A stretch of DNA of 64,000 bases, taken from positions 62,001-126,000 of the forward strand of contig NZ_DASVSF010000089.1 of the NCBI RefSeq assembly GCF_036388275.1, in the 5' to 3' direction. The position numbers and the translations under genes were made by a program. The stretch's first letter is position 1; every line of letters begins with the position of its first letter. This stretch comes from Longimicrobium sp. Its GTDB lineage: Bacteria; Gemmatimonadota; Gemmatimonadetes; Longimicrobiales; Longimicrobiaceae. The notes under the pieces were generated by a model. It worked only from the letters and a program-made list of their open reading frames with translations. It did not search any database and had not been told where the DNA came from. Below, piece after piece: positions 37,368 to 46,347 of the stretch.

Positions 37368-37465
37368 CTTACACCTCGGTCAAGGAGCTAGCGGAAGAGC
37401 GGTGTAAGGAGAATTCGTCCCCGGGTTCGGCGGTCCGAAGTCGACGGATCGCCGAACCCGGGGAC
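37368..37465 (+). promoter_or_regulatory. Two inverted repeats before the sigma-factor gene
   Basis: CTTACACC (37368-37375) faces GGTGTAAG (37401-37408). Then GTCCCCGGGTTCGGCG (37417-37432) faces its perfect 16-base complement (37450-37465) over a 17-base loop. They fill the region between the divergent zinc-ribbon and sigma-factor genes. The second repeat could form a hairpin in the sigma-gene leader or be a protein-binding site. Confidence 0.5.
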
Positions 37466-37486
37466 GGGGCCCCGAGGCACTGGAGC

Positions 37487-38122
37487 ATGATGGGAGAAGA
37501 TGTGATCGCCCGGCCGGTCTTGTCAGATGCGGAGATCGTCGGACGGCTTCGCAGTGCCGAAGCACGAGAGCGGACGGAAGGCGAACGGTGCTTGGTGGAC
37601 CGACATGGTGCGCGGCTGATTGCGTACCTTGTCCGGCGCTTTGGGTTGAGCGGCGATGACGCAGAGGAGCTTGCTGCCGAGACGATCGAGCACGCGCTCG
37701 AGGTACTCGACGCGCTGCGCGAACCCGCTAAACTCGCTGCTTGGCTGAGGATGAGCGCCCATCGCAGAGCCATCAGTGCGTACCGGAGAGCTACGCGCCC
37801 GCCGCCGAAGCCGGCTGTCCCGCCAGCGGCACTCCTCGGGATCGCCGAGGCTCCGGAGGATCTGGACGATGCAGAACTAAGGGCGTGGCGCAGGGTAGTC
37901 GCGGGACAGGTCTCGACGGCTTCCGAGAATCTGCCGGGGCGCTATCGAGACGTGTGGGAGGCGTTGTTGAATGGACTCTCGATCCAGGAGATCGCCGAGA
38001 TGAACCACATCACTCCAAACAACGCTTCACAACTGCGGTTTCGCACCCTCGGCCGTATGCGTAAAGAGTTGAAAGAACTGGGTGTGGACCTAATAGACAT
38101 TCCGGCTAGGGGTCGAGCATGA
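37487..38122 (+). CDS. ECF-like sigma factor
   Basis: 211 residues. The N-terminal part resembles sigma region 2: LVDRHGARLIAYLVRRFGLSGDDAEELAAETIEHAL followed by LAAWLRMSAHRRAISAYRR, the usual RNA-polymerase- and promoter -10-binding helices. The C-terminal part resembles region 4: LPGRYRDVWEALLNGLSIQEIAEMNHITPNNASQLRFRTLGRMR, a helix-turn-helix. ATG 37487 is followed directly by a second ATG (37490), and GTG 37502 has a purine-rich upstream, so the exact start is open. The stop overlaps the ATG of the next gene (ATGA). It may control the adjacent genes, possibly itself through the inverted repeats upstream. Confidence 0.8.
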   Translation: MMGEDVIARPVLSDAEIVGRLRSAEARERTEGERCLVDRHGARLIAYLVRRFGLSGDDAEELAAETIEHALEVLDALREPAKLAAWLRMSAHRRAISAYRRATRPPPKPAVPPAALLGIAEAPEDLDDAELRAWRRVVAGQVSTASENLPGRYRDVWEALLNGLSIQEIAEMNHITPNNASQLRFRTLGRMRKELKELGVDLIDIPARGRA

Positions 38123-38709
38123 GCAAGCGGAATGCAGGCTCGTCTCCGCTTGGGCCGCCGGGTGAGCATGGCGACGAGGTCCGGCCGGAAACCTGGCTAC
38201 AATCCGAGCAGGTATCCAGCTGGATTTGGGACAGTGTCAAGCCCGAGGAGTTGAAGGCATCAACGCGGGATCGGCTTCTCGGAGCAGCCCATGCGGGCAG
38301 TGAGCGTCGACTGGTACGGGCAGCAGCAGCCGCGGTCCGTCCTGCTGCGGGAGAGATGGTGGGCGGCTATCTGGCCCGGATCCGGACGGCGGCGGGGGCC
38401 AGCCTCGAGGATATAGCTCGCTATTCACAAGCTTCCGTCGATTCGCTGCGAACTCTTGAGAGGATCGACCGGGGACTTGCTGGGATAGGACCTGCGGCGT
38501 TTGCTGCTCTTATAGATCTGCTTGATTTCCCATTCGAGAACGCCGTTGTTTCCGCGCAACGAGGGCTCGGGGGGTGGCAAGCAGCGGGTGGACTCCGCTC
38601 TGCTCGGCAACGTGAGGAGTCTCACTCTCCTGAAGTTGAACAATATCTGGAAGAAACCGTGGCCGCGCTACGAGAGCGCGGCCGCGAAGATTTGCTTGGA
38701 CGGAGTTGA
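38119..38709 (+). CDS. XRE-like helix-turn-helix protein coupled to the sigma factor
   Basis: 196 residues. The middle part, about 83-140, has a helix-turn-helix pattern: GGYLARIRTAAGASLEDIAR, then SVDSLRTLERIDRGL and a closing helix PAAFAALIDLLDF. The N-terminal 80 and C-terminal 55 residues are charged and without known motifs. No membrane segment is seen, so a classic membrane anti-sigma factor is unlikely. The start overlaps the sigma-factor stop by four bases, pointing to coregulated synthesis; it may be a cytoplasmic regulator of that sigma factor or a DNA-binding partner. It converges with the subtilase gene. Confidence 0.65.
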   Translation: MSKRNAGSSPLGPPGEHGDEVRPETWLQSEQVSSWIWDSVKPEELKASTRDRLLGAAHAGSERRLVRAAAAAVRPAAGEMVGGYLARIRTAAGASLEDIARYSQASVDSLRTLERIDRGLAGIGPAAFAALIDLLDFPFENAVVSAQRGLGGWQAAGGLRSARQREESHSPEVEQYLEETVAALRERGREDLLGRS

Positions 38710-38740
38710 TTGCGGTGAGAGCGCGGCCGCAACGCGCGCG

Positions 38741-41080
38741 TCAAACGGCAATCGCGATGTCGGTTTGGAGCGCGGGGAGCTGGAACTGCGCTTCTGCGAG
38801 TGGATACAGTGGGACCCCTTCCGGTGTGCGCACTGTTACGAGCAAGGTGTAGCGAAGGTTCGGGCGCTTGTCTCTGGGAATCAGCCGGCCTCGTGAACGG
38901 AACAGGTGGCGCAACTCCAGCACAGGCTCATGAAGGTCTTCTGCCTTCGCCCTGAAGTACTTGCTGATTGTCGTATCCCATTTTCCCTCCGCGCGGAGGC
39001 GGCGTTCGGTACCAGGTTGGGTACCGAAACCCTGCCGTTTCGGTCTGCGTGCGAGGCGTACCGGGCGGCCGTTTACCTCGCTGGGGACAATAGCTTCTTC
39101 CCAGGCATCGAATACATCCAGTTCTTCGCGGGTTTCCTCATCCAGAAGCGCGTAGCGGCGTGCGTGGGGAGTCACTCGCCATTCGAACCCGGCTTGTGTG
39201 TAGCCAGCGACGTCAGACGGGTCGACCGGCGACGTGTAGCAAAGGGTGAATCGCACTGCTATTTCCGTTTTGGGATCAAGCCCGCTGGGCACTGGAAGGC
39301 GAAGAGCGATCGCCTCGCCTCGCGAGACGGAGTCCTCGTAGAGAACGGTGACTTCGTTTTCGGAGCAGTCCAGGACCGTTCGCAAGTCTAGTTCGAAGCG
39401 GCCGTAGCCGATCTTCAGCACGCCATGGCTGCCCGGGCCACGCCGGCAGAAATGGACCGCGAACGCGCGAAGGGTTTCTGGGCGCGACCTCCGCCGACCG
39501 AGAACCCCCACAAGTCCCGCGAGCGTGTGAGTGACCAGTGCGGCCGCGTAACTGGTGCCTTCGTCCTCCACCTGCCCGTGAGCGGCGAGACCCACGAACG
39601 GCTTCCCAAGCGCGAGGCACCCGCCGGGGCCGACGCCGTGGGGGCGTACCCAGCCACCATGCCGCCCGGGGCCCCGACCACTGTAATCTGCGCTGCGCAC
39701 GGCGTCGCCGTCTGCGCCTGTGCACGCGCCGACGGCGATGCCATTCGCCATGTCTGCCGGAACGCAGATGCGATTTCCTCCGCGAGTCTCGTCCTCGCGG
39801 CCTAGATTGCCAACCGCACTCACCACCGTCACTTTGCGCTCAAGCGCGACACGGTCCAGCCGAACCGTCCACTCGTGCGGCGGGTCGTCGGGGTGAACGG
39901 GGATCTCAGGGCCATAACTGAGGTGGGCAATCGCGTAGTCACGGGTGCGGAGCACGTCATCAATGGACTCGACGACGTCCAGCAGGTTATAGTCAGCCGA
40001 TTCGGAGCTTCTGGGGAGTACGCGATAGTGATCCACGTGCGCCGCTGGCTCGGGGAGCTGACCCGATTCGGCTGCGGATCCGTAGAGCACCGCGTTGTTG
40101 ACCACGGTACCGTGTGTAACCCATTCGTCCACTGGATCCTCGTCCGTTAGCTTGTACGGCGTCGTGTATCGCGCCGCGCTCGTGCACTTCGGATCAAGGC
40201 CCCCGTCGAACATGGCAATCGTGACGGTAGGCCGGGTGTACGCGGATGGTGGTGCACCAGGTGGGAAAAGGGTGCCTGTGGGCCGGCCCGGCACCGCCAT
40301 GGAGGGGAGGGGCCGGATTACGCGCAACGCGTTGAAACGGGCCGCCTCTCGAGCCTGTTCGGGAGTGAGATGGACGGGGAGATAGCACATGCCGTTTGCG
40401 ATGTACCGGCGCCGCCCGCGAACGGATTCCGCGCCGGCAAGGCTGCGCACCCAGTCGACGAACTTGGCATAGATTTCCTCGAGATTCGCATCGGCCTCGT
40501 CGGTCGTCCACCGCATAGTAGGCGGGTGGAGGACTGCCTCCCAGCCGCGAGCGCTACCAGGATCGGGTTCCGTGTCGGTGCGCAGGACCTCGTCTTCTCG
40601 CGAGAGCCGCAGTTCAGCGAACTTTCGCACATCCAGCCATGCCTTGGCGGGCGTGTTCTGCGGGCCCTGAAGCACTGACTCGAGCCGCTCAAGTTCTTCG
40701 TCGGTCGCCGCCATGAACAGCAGGCGCGCCGGCGCCTGGTTCAGGGGCTGATCTCCGGGGACACTGACTGATTTGGCGGAGCGGGCGGGCGCGCTGCCTA
40801 CCACCTCAATGCCGGTTGCCTGGATCAGCGGGAGAGGGAAGTGCGTCCCGGCAAGGAATTCCGCGTGCATTGTCGCCCGGAACACTACGCGCTTGCCGCG
40901 TAGCCTGGGATCGATGGCGCGCGCCTCGGTTCGGAGCGCAGCAACATGACGGCGGAGCCGGATTGCCTCCGCTGCCGGGTCGCCGCGAAGGTTCTCGGGG
41001 CCGCCGCCACCACCCCATATGGTCGGCTGGCGGAGGCGTTCTCCACCTTCGCGAATTGGCCGTTCGCGGTCTTCCGCCAT
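38741..41080 (-). CDS. ietS: Subtilisin-like serine protease, IetS type
   Basis: 779 residues. The S8 catalytic set is visible: Asp292 in TIAMFDGGLD, His323 in WVTHGTVV, the oxyanion Asn425 in SAVGNLG and Ser510 in DEGTSYAAA. The N-terminal 280 residues are a non-catalytic region, and the last 200 are beta-rich. No signal peptide is present, so the protease is cytoplasmic. It follows the AAA ATPase gene by 32 bases on the same strand. This pair, ATPase then subtilase, is the layout of IetAS, described for plasmid incompatibility/stability in Agrobacterium and later listed among anti-phage systems. The ATPase is thought to control the protease. Confidence 0.8.
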   Translation of the reverse strand: MAEDRERPIREGGERLRQPTIWGGGGGPENLRGDPAAEAIRLRRHVAALRTEARAIDPRLRGKRVVFRATMHAEFLAGTHFPLPLIQATGIEVVGSAPARSAKSVSVPGDQPLNQAPARLLFMAATDEELERLESVLQGPQNTPAKAWLDVRKFAELRLSREDEVLRTDTEPDPGSARGWEAVLHPPTMRWTTDEADANLEEIYAKFVDWVRSLAGAESVRGRRRYIANGMCYLPVHLTPEQAREAARFNALRVIRPLPSMAVPGRPTGTLFPPGAPPSAYTRPTVTIAMFDGGLDPKCTSAARYTTPYKLTDEDPVDEWVTHGTVVNNAVLYGSAAESGQLPEPAAHVDHYRVLPRSSESADYNLLDVVESIDDVLRTRDYAIAHLSYGPEIPVHPDDPPHEWTVRLDRVALERKVTVVSAVGNLGREDETRGGNRICVPADMANGIAVGACTGADGDAVRSADYSGRGPGRHGGWVRPHGVGPGGCLALGKPFVGLAAHGQVEDEGTSYAAALVTHTLAGLVGVLGRRRSRPETLRAFAVHFCRRGPGSHGVLKIGYGRFELDLRTVLDCSENEVTVLYEDSVSRGEAIALRLPVPSGLDPKTEIAVRFTLCYTSPVDPSDVAGYTQAGFEWRVTPHARRYALLDEETREELDVFDAWEEAIVPSEVNGRPVRLARRPKRQGFGTQPGTERRLRAEGKWDTTISKYFRAKAEDLHEPVLELRHLFRSRGRLIPRDKRPNLRYTLLVTVRTPEGVPLYPLAEAQFQLPALQTDIAIAV

Positions 41081-41112
41081 GGCGTGCGCTGGTCTATTCG
41101 ATGGTTACGCGA

Positions 41113-42225
41113 TCAGGCGGTTGAGACCTGCGCGTCCTCCCGAGCTTCCCACGATCTTACCCGTCGTCGAACGGTCGAGTAGGGAGTGGCGAGCAGTTCC
41201 GCGATCTGATGCAGCGAAAAGCCGGCGCCGTGGTGTGCCAGTGCACAGAGCGCCTCACCAGCAAGTCCGGCGGGCATGCGGTCCGCCAGCGTAGACAGTG
41301 CAGAGCGGGCGAGCGCCTGTCCAAGCGAGCAGGGCTCGAGGACCGACTCTCTCGCTGCAGATCTCACCTGTCGGACCAGATCCGAGCCTGAGAGACCCTC
41401 GGCCGCTTCCGCGAATAGCCGGACCATGCGCTGATCCGTCGGGAGGGAGGTGCGGCTGATGGCGCGAGTAAGAATCGTCTCTCGTGCATTACGGTCGGGC
41501 AACCCCAGCTCGAGGACTCGGTCGAAACGGCGCCAGATCGCTCGATCCAGCAGCTCTGGATGGTTAGTGGCGGCGATCAGAAGTCCCTCGGCGGGCCACC
41601 TCTCGAGTTCCAGCAGAAGGACGTTCACAATCCGCTTCAACTCGCCGATGTCCGCAGGGTCATCCCGACGCTTGGCAACAGCATCGAACTCGTCCAGCAG
41701 AAGCACGCACGGGTTCGAACGAGCAGCTTCCATAGCCTGCCGCAGGTTCTGACCTGTCTGGCCCAGATATCGGGAGACTACCTCGGCGAGGTCGAGTGTG
41801 AGTAGCGGCAGATCGAGCGCAGCGGCCAGATACGTGGCCGTCATCGTCTTTCCGACGCCTGGCGCACCGGTAAGCAGGAGCGTCTTCGTTGGCTCCAGCC
41901 CGGCCCCGACGAGCGTGCTGAGTGCGGCCCGTTCTGCGACAATGGCGTCGATCGCACGCTGCTCCGGGCCGGCTAAAACGGGGCGCTCGACTGCGGGTGA
42001 CAATTCCACGCGTAGCAGACTGCCGAGCGGATCTCCCGGGGCGGCAGGCCACGGGGATTCGGTCGGCTGCGCCAACAACCGCTCAAGGGCGGTGTAGAAA
42101 CGGTTCGCGTCAGAGACGACCGGGGCAGCGTTGAGCATGCGGCGGGCGAGCTGGCGGACGGCCAGTGCGTCGCCCCGTATACCGTGAGTGACGAGGTCGT
42201 AGACGTGCTGTTCGAGGTTGGTCAT
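41113..42225 (-). CDS. ietA: AAA+ ATPase, IetA type
   Basis: 370 residues. The AAA+ core has Walker A GAPGVGKT (120-127), Walker B VLLLDEFD (Asp178, Glu179), sensor 1 IAATNHPELLD and an arginine-finger region AIWRRFDRVLELGLPD. The small helical lid follows. The N-terminal 80 residues are helical, and the C-terminal end has a helix-turn-helix-like SLHQIAELLATPYSTVRRRV, which may bind DNA or the partner. It is the first gene of the minus-strand pair with the subtilisin-like protease. The start ATG is preceded by a gene-free region. Confidence 0.85.
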   Translation of the reverse strand: MTNLEQHVYDLVTHGIRGDALAVRQLARRMLNAAPVVSDANRFYTALERLLAQPTESPWPAAPGDPLGSLLRVELSPAVERPVLAGPEQRAIDAIVAERAALSTLVGAGLEPTKTLLLTGAPGVGKTMTATYLAAALDLPLLTLDLAEVVSRYLGQTGQNLRQAMEAARSNPCVLLLDEFDAVAKRRDDPADIGELKRIVNVLLLELERWPAEGLLIAATNHPELLDRAIWRRFDRVLELGLPDRNARETILTRAISRTSLPTDQRMVRLFAEAAEGLSGSDLVRQVRSAARESVLEPCSLGQALARSALSTLADRMPAGLAGEALCALAHHGAGFSLHQIAELLATPYSTVRRRVRSWEAREDAQVSTA

Positions 42226-43020
42226 GGCGCACCAGTCTGGTTCAGTTTGAGGCGGAAGTCAAGCCAAGCGGACCAGTGCCAAGAAGTGGCGCGGATTTGC
42301 GCTGGTTCATGCGTGCCCCGCATACATGTCTGTGCCAAAACGCCCTAGATACTCGCCGAGACCCCGGACCGGCTGGTCCGAGAAAGCGTATAATGGGGTG
42401 CCCATACCGTGACGTGGCTGCTCTACCGGGTGCAGGCGCAGGATTGAGCGTAGCGGTGAGCGGCGCGGGCCGGGCGCATCCGTCCGCGCCGCACGCTGTC
42501 CCCGGAGGTGAAAGATGAAATGCCGGAGAGCTGATGATGCCACGCCCGTTCGGATCCTTGCAGACGAGCCGATTCTGCCCCGCCGAGCTGATGCGCGATC
42601 ACATCGGAGCCGTCCCGGTGGTAGATGGGCCTGAGAGCATGCTCCTGATCGGGGTGAGCACGGTTCGGGACATCGTTCTGCCGGGCGCTGCATCTCGGCC
42701 CGAAGGCAAGTACCGTGACCTCCGGCGAATGGTTCTCAACCATGAACGAAAGTGTTGCCCTCTGCTCCGCCTGCTCATACAATAGGAATCCATTTTTGTA
42801 GGAAGCTGATCTCCGGAAATTAGTAAGGATTGCCCAAGTGCTGGTAGTGCGGCAAAGCTCAACGTCCTTGAGCGAAAGACGCACCTGTACGCGCTTGACT
42901 TCGGCGCCGGTACGAGAGGGACGCCGCCGGCCAAACCCGCGTTTGCGATAAAGTACTTGACGCACTCGCGATTGATGTTGGCGCCTTGCATTTCGCGAGG
43001 CCGGAATCAATGAGACTTTT
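42226..43020 (+). other. Intergenic stretch with a CBS-domain fragment
   Basis: These 795 bases lie between ietA and the SEDS gene. A perfect TATAAT (42389-42394) occurs without a good -35. Apart from the CBS remnant at 42576-42692 I see no gene and no copy of the tRNA-Arg 3' end. Confidence 0.5.
42576..42692 (+). pseudogene. Fragment of a first CBS domain
   Basis: The translated segment AELMRDHIGAVPVVDG, then LLIGVSTVRDIV, matches the second half of a CBS domain (the usual IGAVPVVD and GVVTDRDIV). The N-terminal strand is missing and the rest of the frame has no CBS sequence. It complements, in content, the second-CBS fragment at 35605-35812 on the same strand. Confidence 0.5.
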
Positions 43021-46000
43021 ATGGTCGGATCGCCCCTCTCCTCCCGCCCTTTACTTCTCGCTCGACCTGGCCCGGCGGATCTGCTGTTGGCAGTGGCCGG
43101 TCCAATCCTTCTCGCTCTCCTCGCCATCACGCTTCCCTTAGGTAATGGGGGCGCCGCCGACGCCGCCGCCGAGGTGGCCGGGTACAGAGCGGCCCCAGTC
43201 CTTGGATCTCCCACCGTGCTGCTGGGAGACTCCGTGCTCGCTGACGTAACGCTGGCGGGGATCGACGGCCGGGGGGCGGCCGCGCTGCTGACGCTGTCCC
43301 GAGGTGCCTCCCCCCGGTGGCACATCGCATCGGCGGCGGCGGGGACGAATGTGCTGGCCGGCGACGACGAGCGGCTTCCGCGCACAGCCGTATCCCCCTG
43401 GACGCGCAGCGACGCCCGCACGTTCGCCGTGGCGAGCGGGCGTGACACCGTGTATGTAGGCCGCGTTCCCGGCTTGGCGGTGTGGATTCGCGGTGCGTCG
43501 AGGAGGTGGGAGGGGGCGGTGGTCGACCCGCTCAGCGCCGTGCGCGTAGCCGGCTCGCGCAGCGGGGTGCGGGTGGTCTCCTGTCCCGCCGCGCACGGCC
43601 GTCCCCGTGTGTGGCGGAGCAAGGGCGCGGCGCCCGCCGACGCGGAAGCGGCGTGCCGGGAAATCGCCGCCGGCACCCGCGAGGCGTGGCGGCGCGTCCG
43701 GAAGTGCCGCTGGTGGTGGCCGCGCAGCATCTGCGTGACGAAACCGGACCACCCCCTGGCCACCCTGCGCGAGCCGCGCGCCCCCCGCGCCCGCGTGCTG
43801 CAGCCTCGCGTCGCGGCCGAGCTCCCCGGCCTGTGGGTGCGGATGCGGTCCTCCTCCCTGGAGCAGCTGGACGTGGGATCGCGGGCGGGCCACCCGTGGA
43901 CCGTGTCGGACTCCGCGACGGGAGACACCGTCGCCGTCCTGGGACGGCTGGAGCTGAAGGACAGCTCCGTCGCCCGCGTGGGCCCGCACAGCTTTGTGGT
44001 GCGCGCCCGCGGTGACCGGCTGGACCTTTTGCACGCCCGACGTCCGGGGCTCCCCGCGTATCTGGGCGGCAGCGCCGGGACGGAGAGCTACCACCCCGCG
44101 TGGCTGGGCGAGATCCCCCGTTGCGGCGCGTCTCCGGGCGCGCTGCGGGTGCGGGTGGCCCACCCCTCCCGGAGCGACCCGCGGGCTCGTCCCCGGGACA
44201 CCTGGATCGTCCCCTCGGGCGCCGCGGCCGGGGCCCGTGAGCGGGTGGTGGAGCTCGAAGGCGGCGTCCGGGACTCCGCCCGCACGGAGAGCGTCATCCT
44301 GTGCACCGCCGCCGTCGCGGGCCGCGAGCGGCAGATCCGGATCCGCAGCGAACCCGCGGCGACGGTGGAGCTGGAGGACGGCGCGGCCGCACGGCTCCTT
44401 CCCGAGGACACCGTGGTGCGCGTGGGGGATCGGCCCGGCGAACTGCTGCTGGGCGTGGGCGGCACGCTGGTGCGCGTGGCGCCTTCGCGTGCCGGCGCCG
44501 TCCAGCGGGCGGCCCGGACCGGGGGCGGCGCCTTCCTGGGCCTTGCGCTCCTGGTGCAGGCCTTTCCGCTGACGGTGGCCCGCCGCCGCCGCGCGGCCTT
44601 CGTCCGCAAGCACCCGGACTGGGGGCGGGAGCTGCTCGCGCCGGCCGGGATGTCCCCGGCCACCTGCCTGCAACTCGCCTCCATCGCGATCTCGCTCCTG
44701 CTCTTCGTCGGCCTGGCCTTTCAGATGTACCTGAGCACGCATCCCGACCTGGCCGCCACCCCCACGTACGGCCAGTCTTTTATCCAGGCGATGACGCTGA
44801 CAGTGGCGGTGCTCTGCTTCGCGGCGTGGTTCACCTTCCTGGACAGGGGCATCGCCTACCGCACCGCGCTCGGGCTGGTAGGGGTGGCGCTCGCCTTCGC
44901 GCTGGCGTTCGGCTGGTGCGTGCTGGACGCGCGGCTGACGCCCGCGACGGGGATGTGGTTCTCGCGGCTTCGCGACGCGGCTACCGTCGCGGGCCCGGTG
45001 AACGGCTGGCGTGCCTTGCTGGCCTTGGGAGCCGTGGCCGTGCTCTTCATTGCCGCCGGGGTCGCATTCGTCGGCCGCCTGCTTGGCGCGCGGCAGATGG
45101 GTGCGGGGCTTGTCGAGTGGGCGCTGGCGCACCCGGTAGCGTCATCCCTGGGGCTGGCCGGCGTGGGGTGCGCGGGTGCGGGCGTTCTGTACATGAAGCT
45201 GGATCGCGGTGCCCTGGCGCTGCATCTGTCCATCATGGCGGCGCTGGCGTGGTACGCGGCGGTCCACTGGGATCAGGCCGACAGCACCGATGAGCCTGGG
45301 GAGGCGGAGAAGCGGAGTGAGTCGATGTGGATGCTGCGCACGAGTGTCGCGGTTTGGGTGGCACTCGTCGTCTTCCTGCTCACGGGCGCCGGGATGCCGA
45401 AAGTAGTGAGTCTTCTCTCGCTCGTGGCCGGTGCGGCGCTTGGGTTCTGGGCGCTCCGGCGCGGCGGGACCGAAGGCCACAGCGATGTGATCTTGCTGGT
45501 CCTTGCCTGGGGAGGCGCCCTCGTGGTGGGCGGCGTGGGCGCGCTGTGGCCACTGGACGACATGGGGAGCCTGGCGGCGTGGATCCCGGCGGTACTTGCC
45601 GGCTTTTTTCTCTGGGCCGTGCAGACGGAGGAAGCAGGGCGTGGGCGGATGGGGGCAGCGGCGGCACGGGTGCGGTTCTGGCTGGCCGCGGCCTCGGGGC
45701 TGATGCTGCTGGGCGCCCTGGACGCGCTCAACTTCATGGTGGAGAAGGCGCCCGAGGACGTGCTGGAGCGGCCCCGGCAGCGCTTTGCCCTGGTGGAGAA
45801 CGCCGCATATCCCACCGCGGGAGAGTGGATCACCCAGGTCCGCTGGCTGGCCAGCGAGCCGGGGGGCGGTCCGCGCTGGGTCCCCAACCTCAACTCCGAC
45901 CTGGCCGTGTTCGGCGTTTCCTCCAACTTCGGGCTGGGCTGGGCGTTCCTGATCTCGCTCGTCCTGGTCGCCGCGGCGTTCCTGCTCGCCTTCGCGGCCG

Positions 46001-46347
46001 ACCAGGCGCTGCGCGAAGCGCGCCTGGTGGAGGAGGAGGTCGACGACGCCTCCGCGCGCGAGGACCCCGACGCGGTTCGCGGGTACGCCGCCGACGCGCC
46101 CGCGGTGCTGCTGCGCGCCACGGGGCTCCTGCTGGGGATGACCGCCATCCTCCTCCCCTCACAGTGGCTGGTGCACCTGGGCACCGGAGTGGCGCCGCAG
46201 ATACCGATCACCGGCCTGGTGTTCCCCTGGGTCAGCCACGGCACCACCACGCACCTGCTCTATGCGGCCGCCCTTGTGCTCCCCCTTGCCGCCTGGTCGG
46301 CTGTGGGGGAGTGGCGCGTGGCGGCGGGAGGCTTCGATGCGAACTGA
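43021..46347 (+). CDS. SEDS (FtsW/RodA-like) protein with large extracytoplasmic N-terminal domain
   Basis: 1,108 residues. One membrane segment (about 20-40) is followed by a roughly 450-residue extracytoplasmic region with several cysteines, then about a dozen membrane helices from residue 505. Near the end NSDLAVFGVSSNFGLGWAF and APQIPITGLVFPWVSHG (around 1063) match the SEDS segments DFIF..IGEE.G and G..P.TG..LPF.SYGG. SEDS proteins polymerise peptidoglycan from lipid II together with a partner PBP. The next gene encodes a transpeptidase, which supports this. The extra N-terminal domain and the changed motifs set it apart from housekeeping FtsW and RodA. It is the first gene of a seven-gene unit. 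The likeness is clear at the C-terminus but remote overall. Confidence 0.6.
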   Translation: MVGSPLSSRPLLLARPGPADLLLAVAGPILLALLAITLPLGNGGAADAAAEVAGYRAAPVLGSPTVLLGDSVLADVTLAGIDGRGAAALLTLSRGASPRWHIASAAAGTNVLAGDDERLPRTAVSPWTRSDARTFAVASGRDTVYVGRVPGLAVWIRGASRRWEGAVVDPLSAVRVAGSRSGVRVVSCPAAHGRPRVWRSKGAAPADAEAACREIAAGTREAWRRVRKCRWWWPRSICVTKPDHPLATLREPRAPRARVLQPRVAAELPGLWVRMRSSSLEQLDVGSRAGHPWTVSDSATGDTVAVLGRLELKDSSVARVGPHSFVVRARGDRLDLLHARRPGLPAYLGGSAGTESYHPAWLGEIPRCGASPGALRVRVAHPSRSDPRARPRDTWIVPSGAAAGARERVVELEGGVRDSARTESVILCTAAVAGRERQIRIRSEPAATVELEDGAAARLLPEDTVVRVGDRPGELLLGVGGTLVRVAPSRAGAVQRAARTGGGAFLGLALLVQAFPLTVARRRRAAFVRKHPDWGRELLAPAGMSPATCLQLASIAISLLLFVGLAFQMYLSTHPDLAATPTYGQSFIQAMTLTVAVLCFAAWFTFLDRGIAYRTALGLVGVALAFALAFGWCVLDARLTPATGMWFSRLRDAATVAGPVNGWRALLALGAVAVLFIAAGVAFVGRLLGARQMGAGLVEWALAHPVASSLGLAGVGCAGAGVLYMKLDRGALALHLSIMAALAWYAAVHWDQADSTDEPGEAEKRSESMWMLRTSVAVWVALVVFLLTGAGMPKVVSLLSLVAGAALGFWALRRGGTEGHSDVILLVLAWGGALVVGGVGALWPLDDMGSLAAWIPAVLAGFFLWAVQTEEAGRGRMGAAAARVRFWLAAASGLMLLGALDALNFMVEKAPEDVLERPRQRFALVENAAYPTAGEWITQVRWLASEPGGGPRWVPNLNSDLAVFGVSSNFGLGWAFLISLVLVAAAFLLAFAADQALREARLVEEEVDDASAREDPDAVRGYAADAPAVLLRATGLLLGMTAILLPSQWLVHLGTGVAPQIPITGLVFPWVSHGTTTHLLYAAALVLPLAAWSAVGEWRVAAGGFDAN

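Noticed and set aside
42957..42985. Promoter with TTGACG (42957-42962) before the SEDS gene
   Set aside because: No acceptable -10 lies 16-18 bases downstream (GGCGCC).
32393..43020. Right attachment site of the island
   Set aside because: I looked for the tRNA-Arg 3' end (TTCGAGTCCAGC with CTGGCGC) in the gene-free stretches at 32393-32812, 34943-35159, 37270-37486 and 42226-43020 and saw none. It may be outside the window or decayed.
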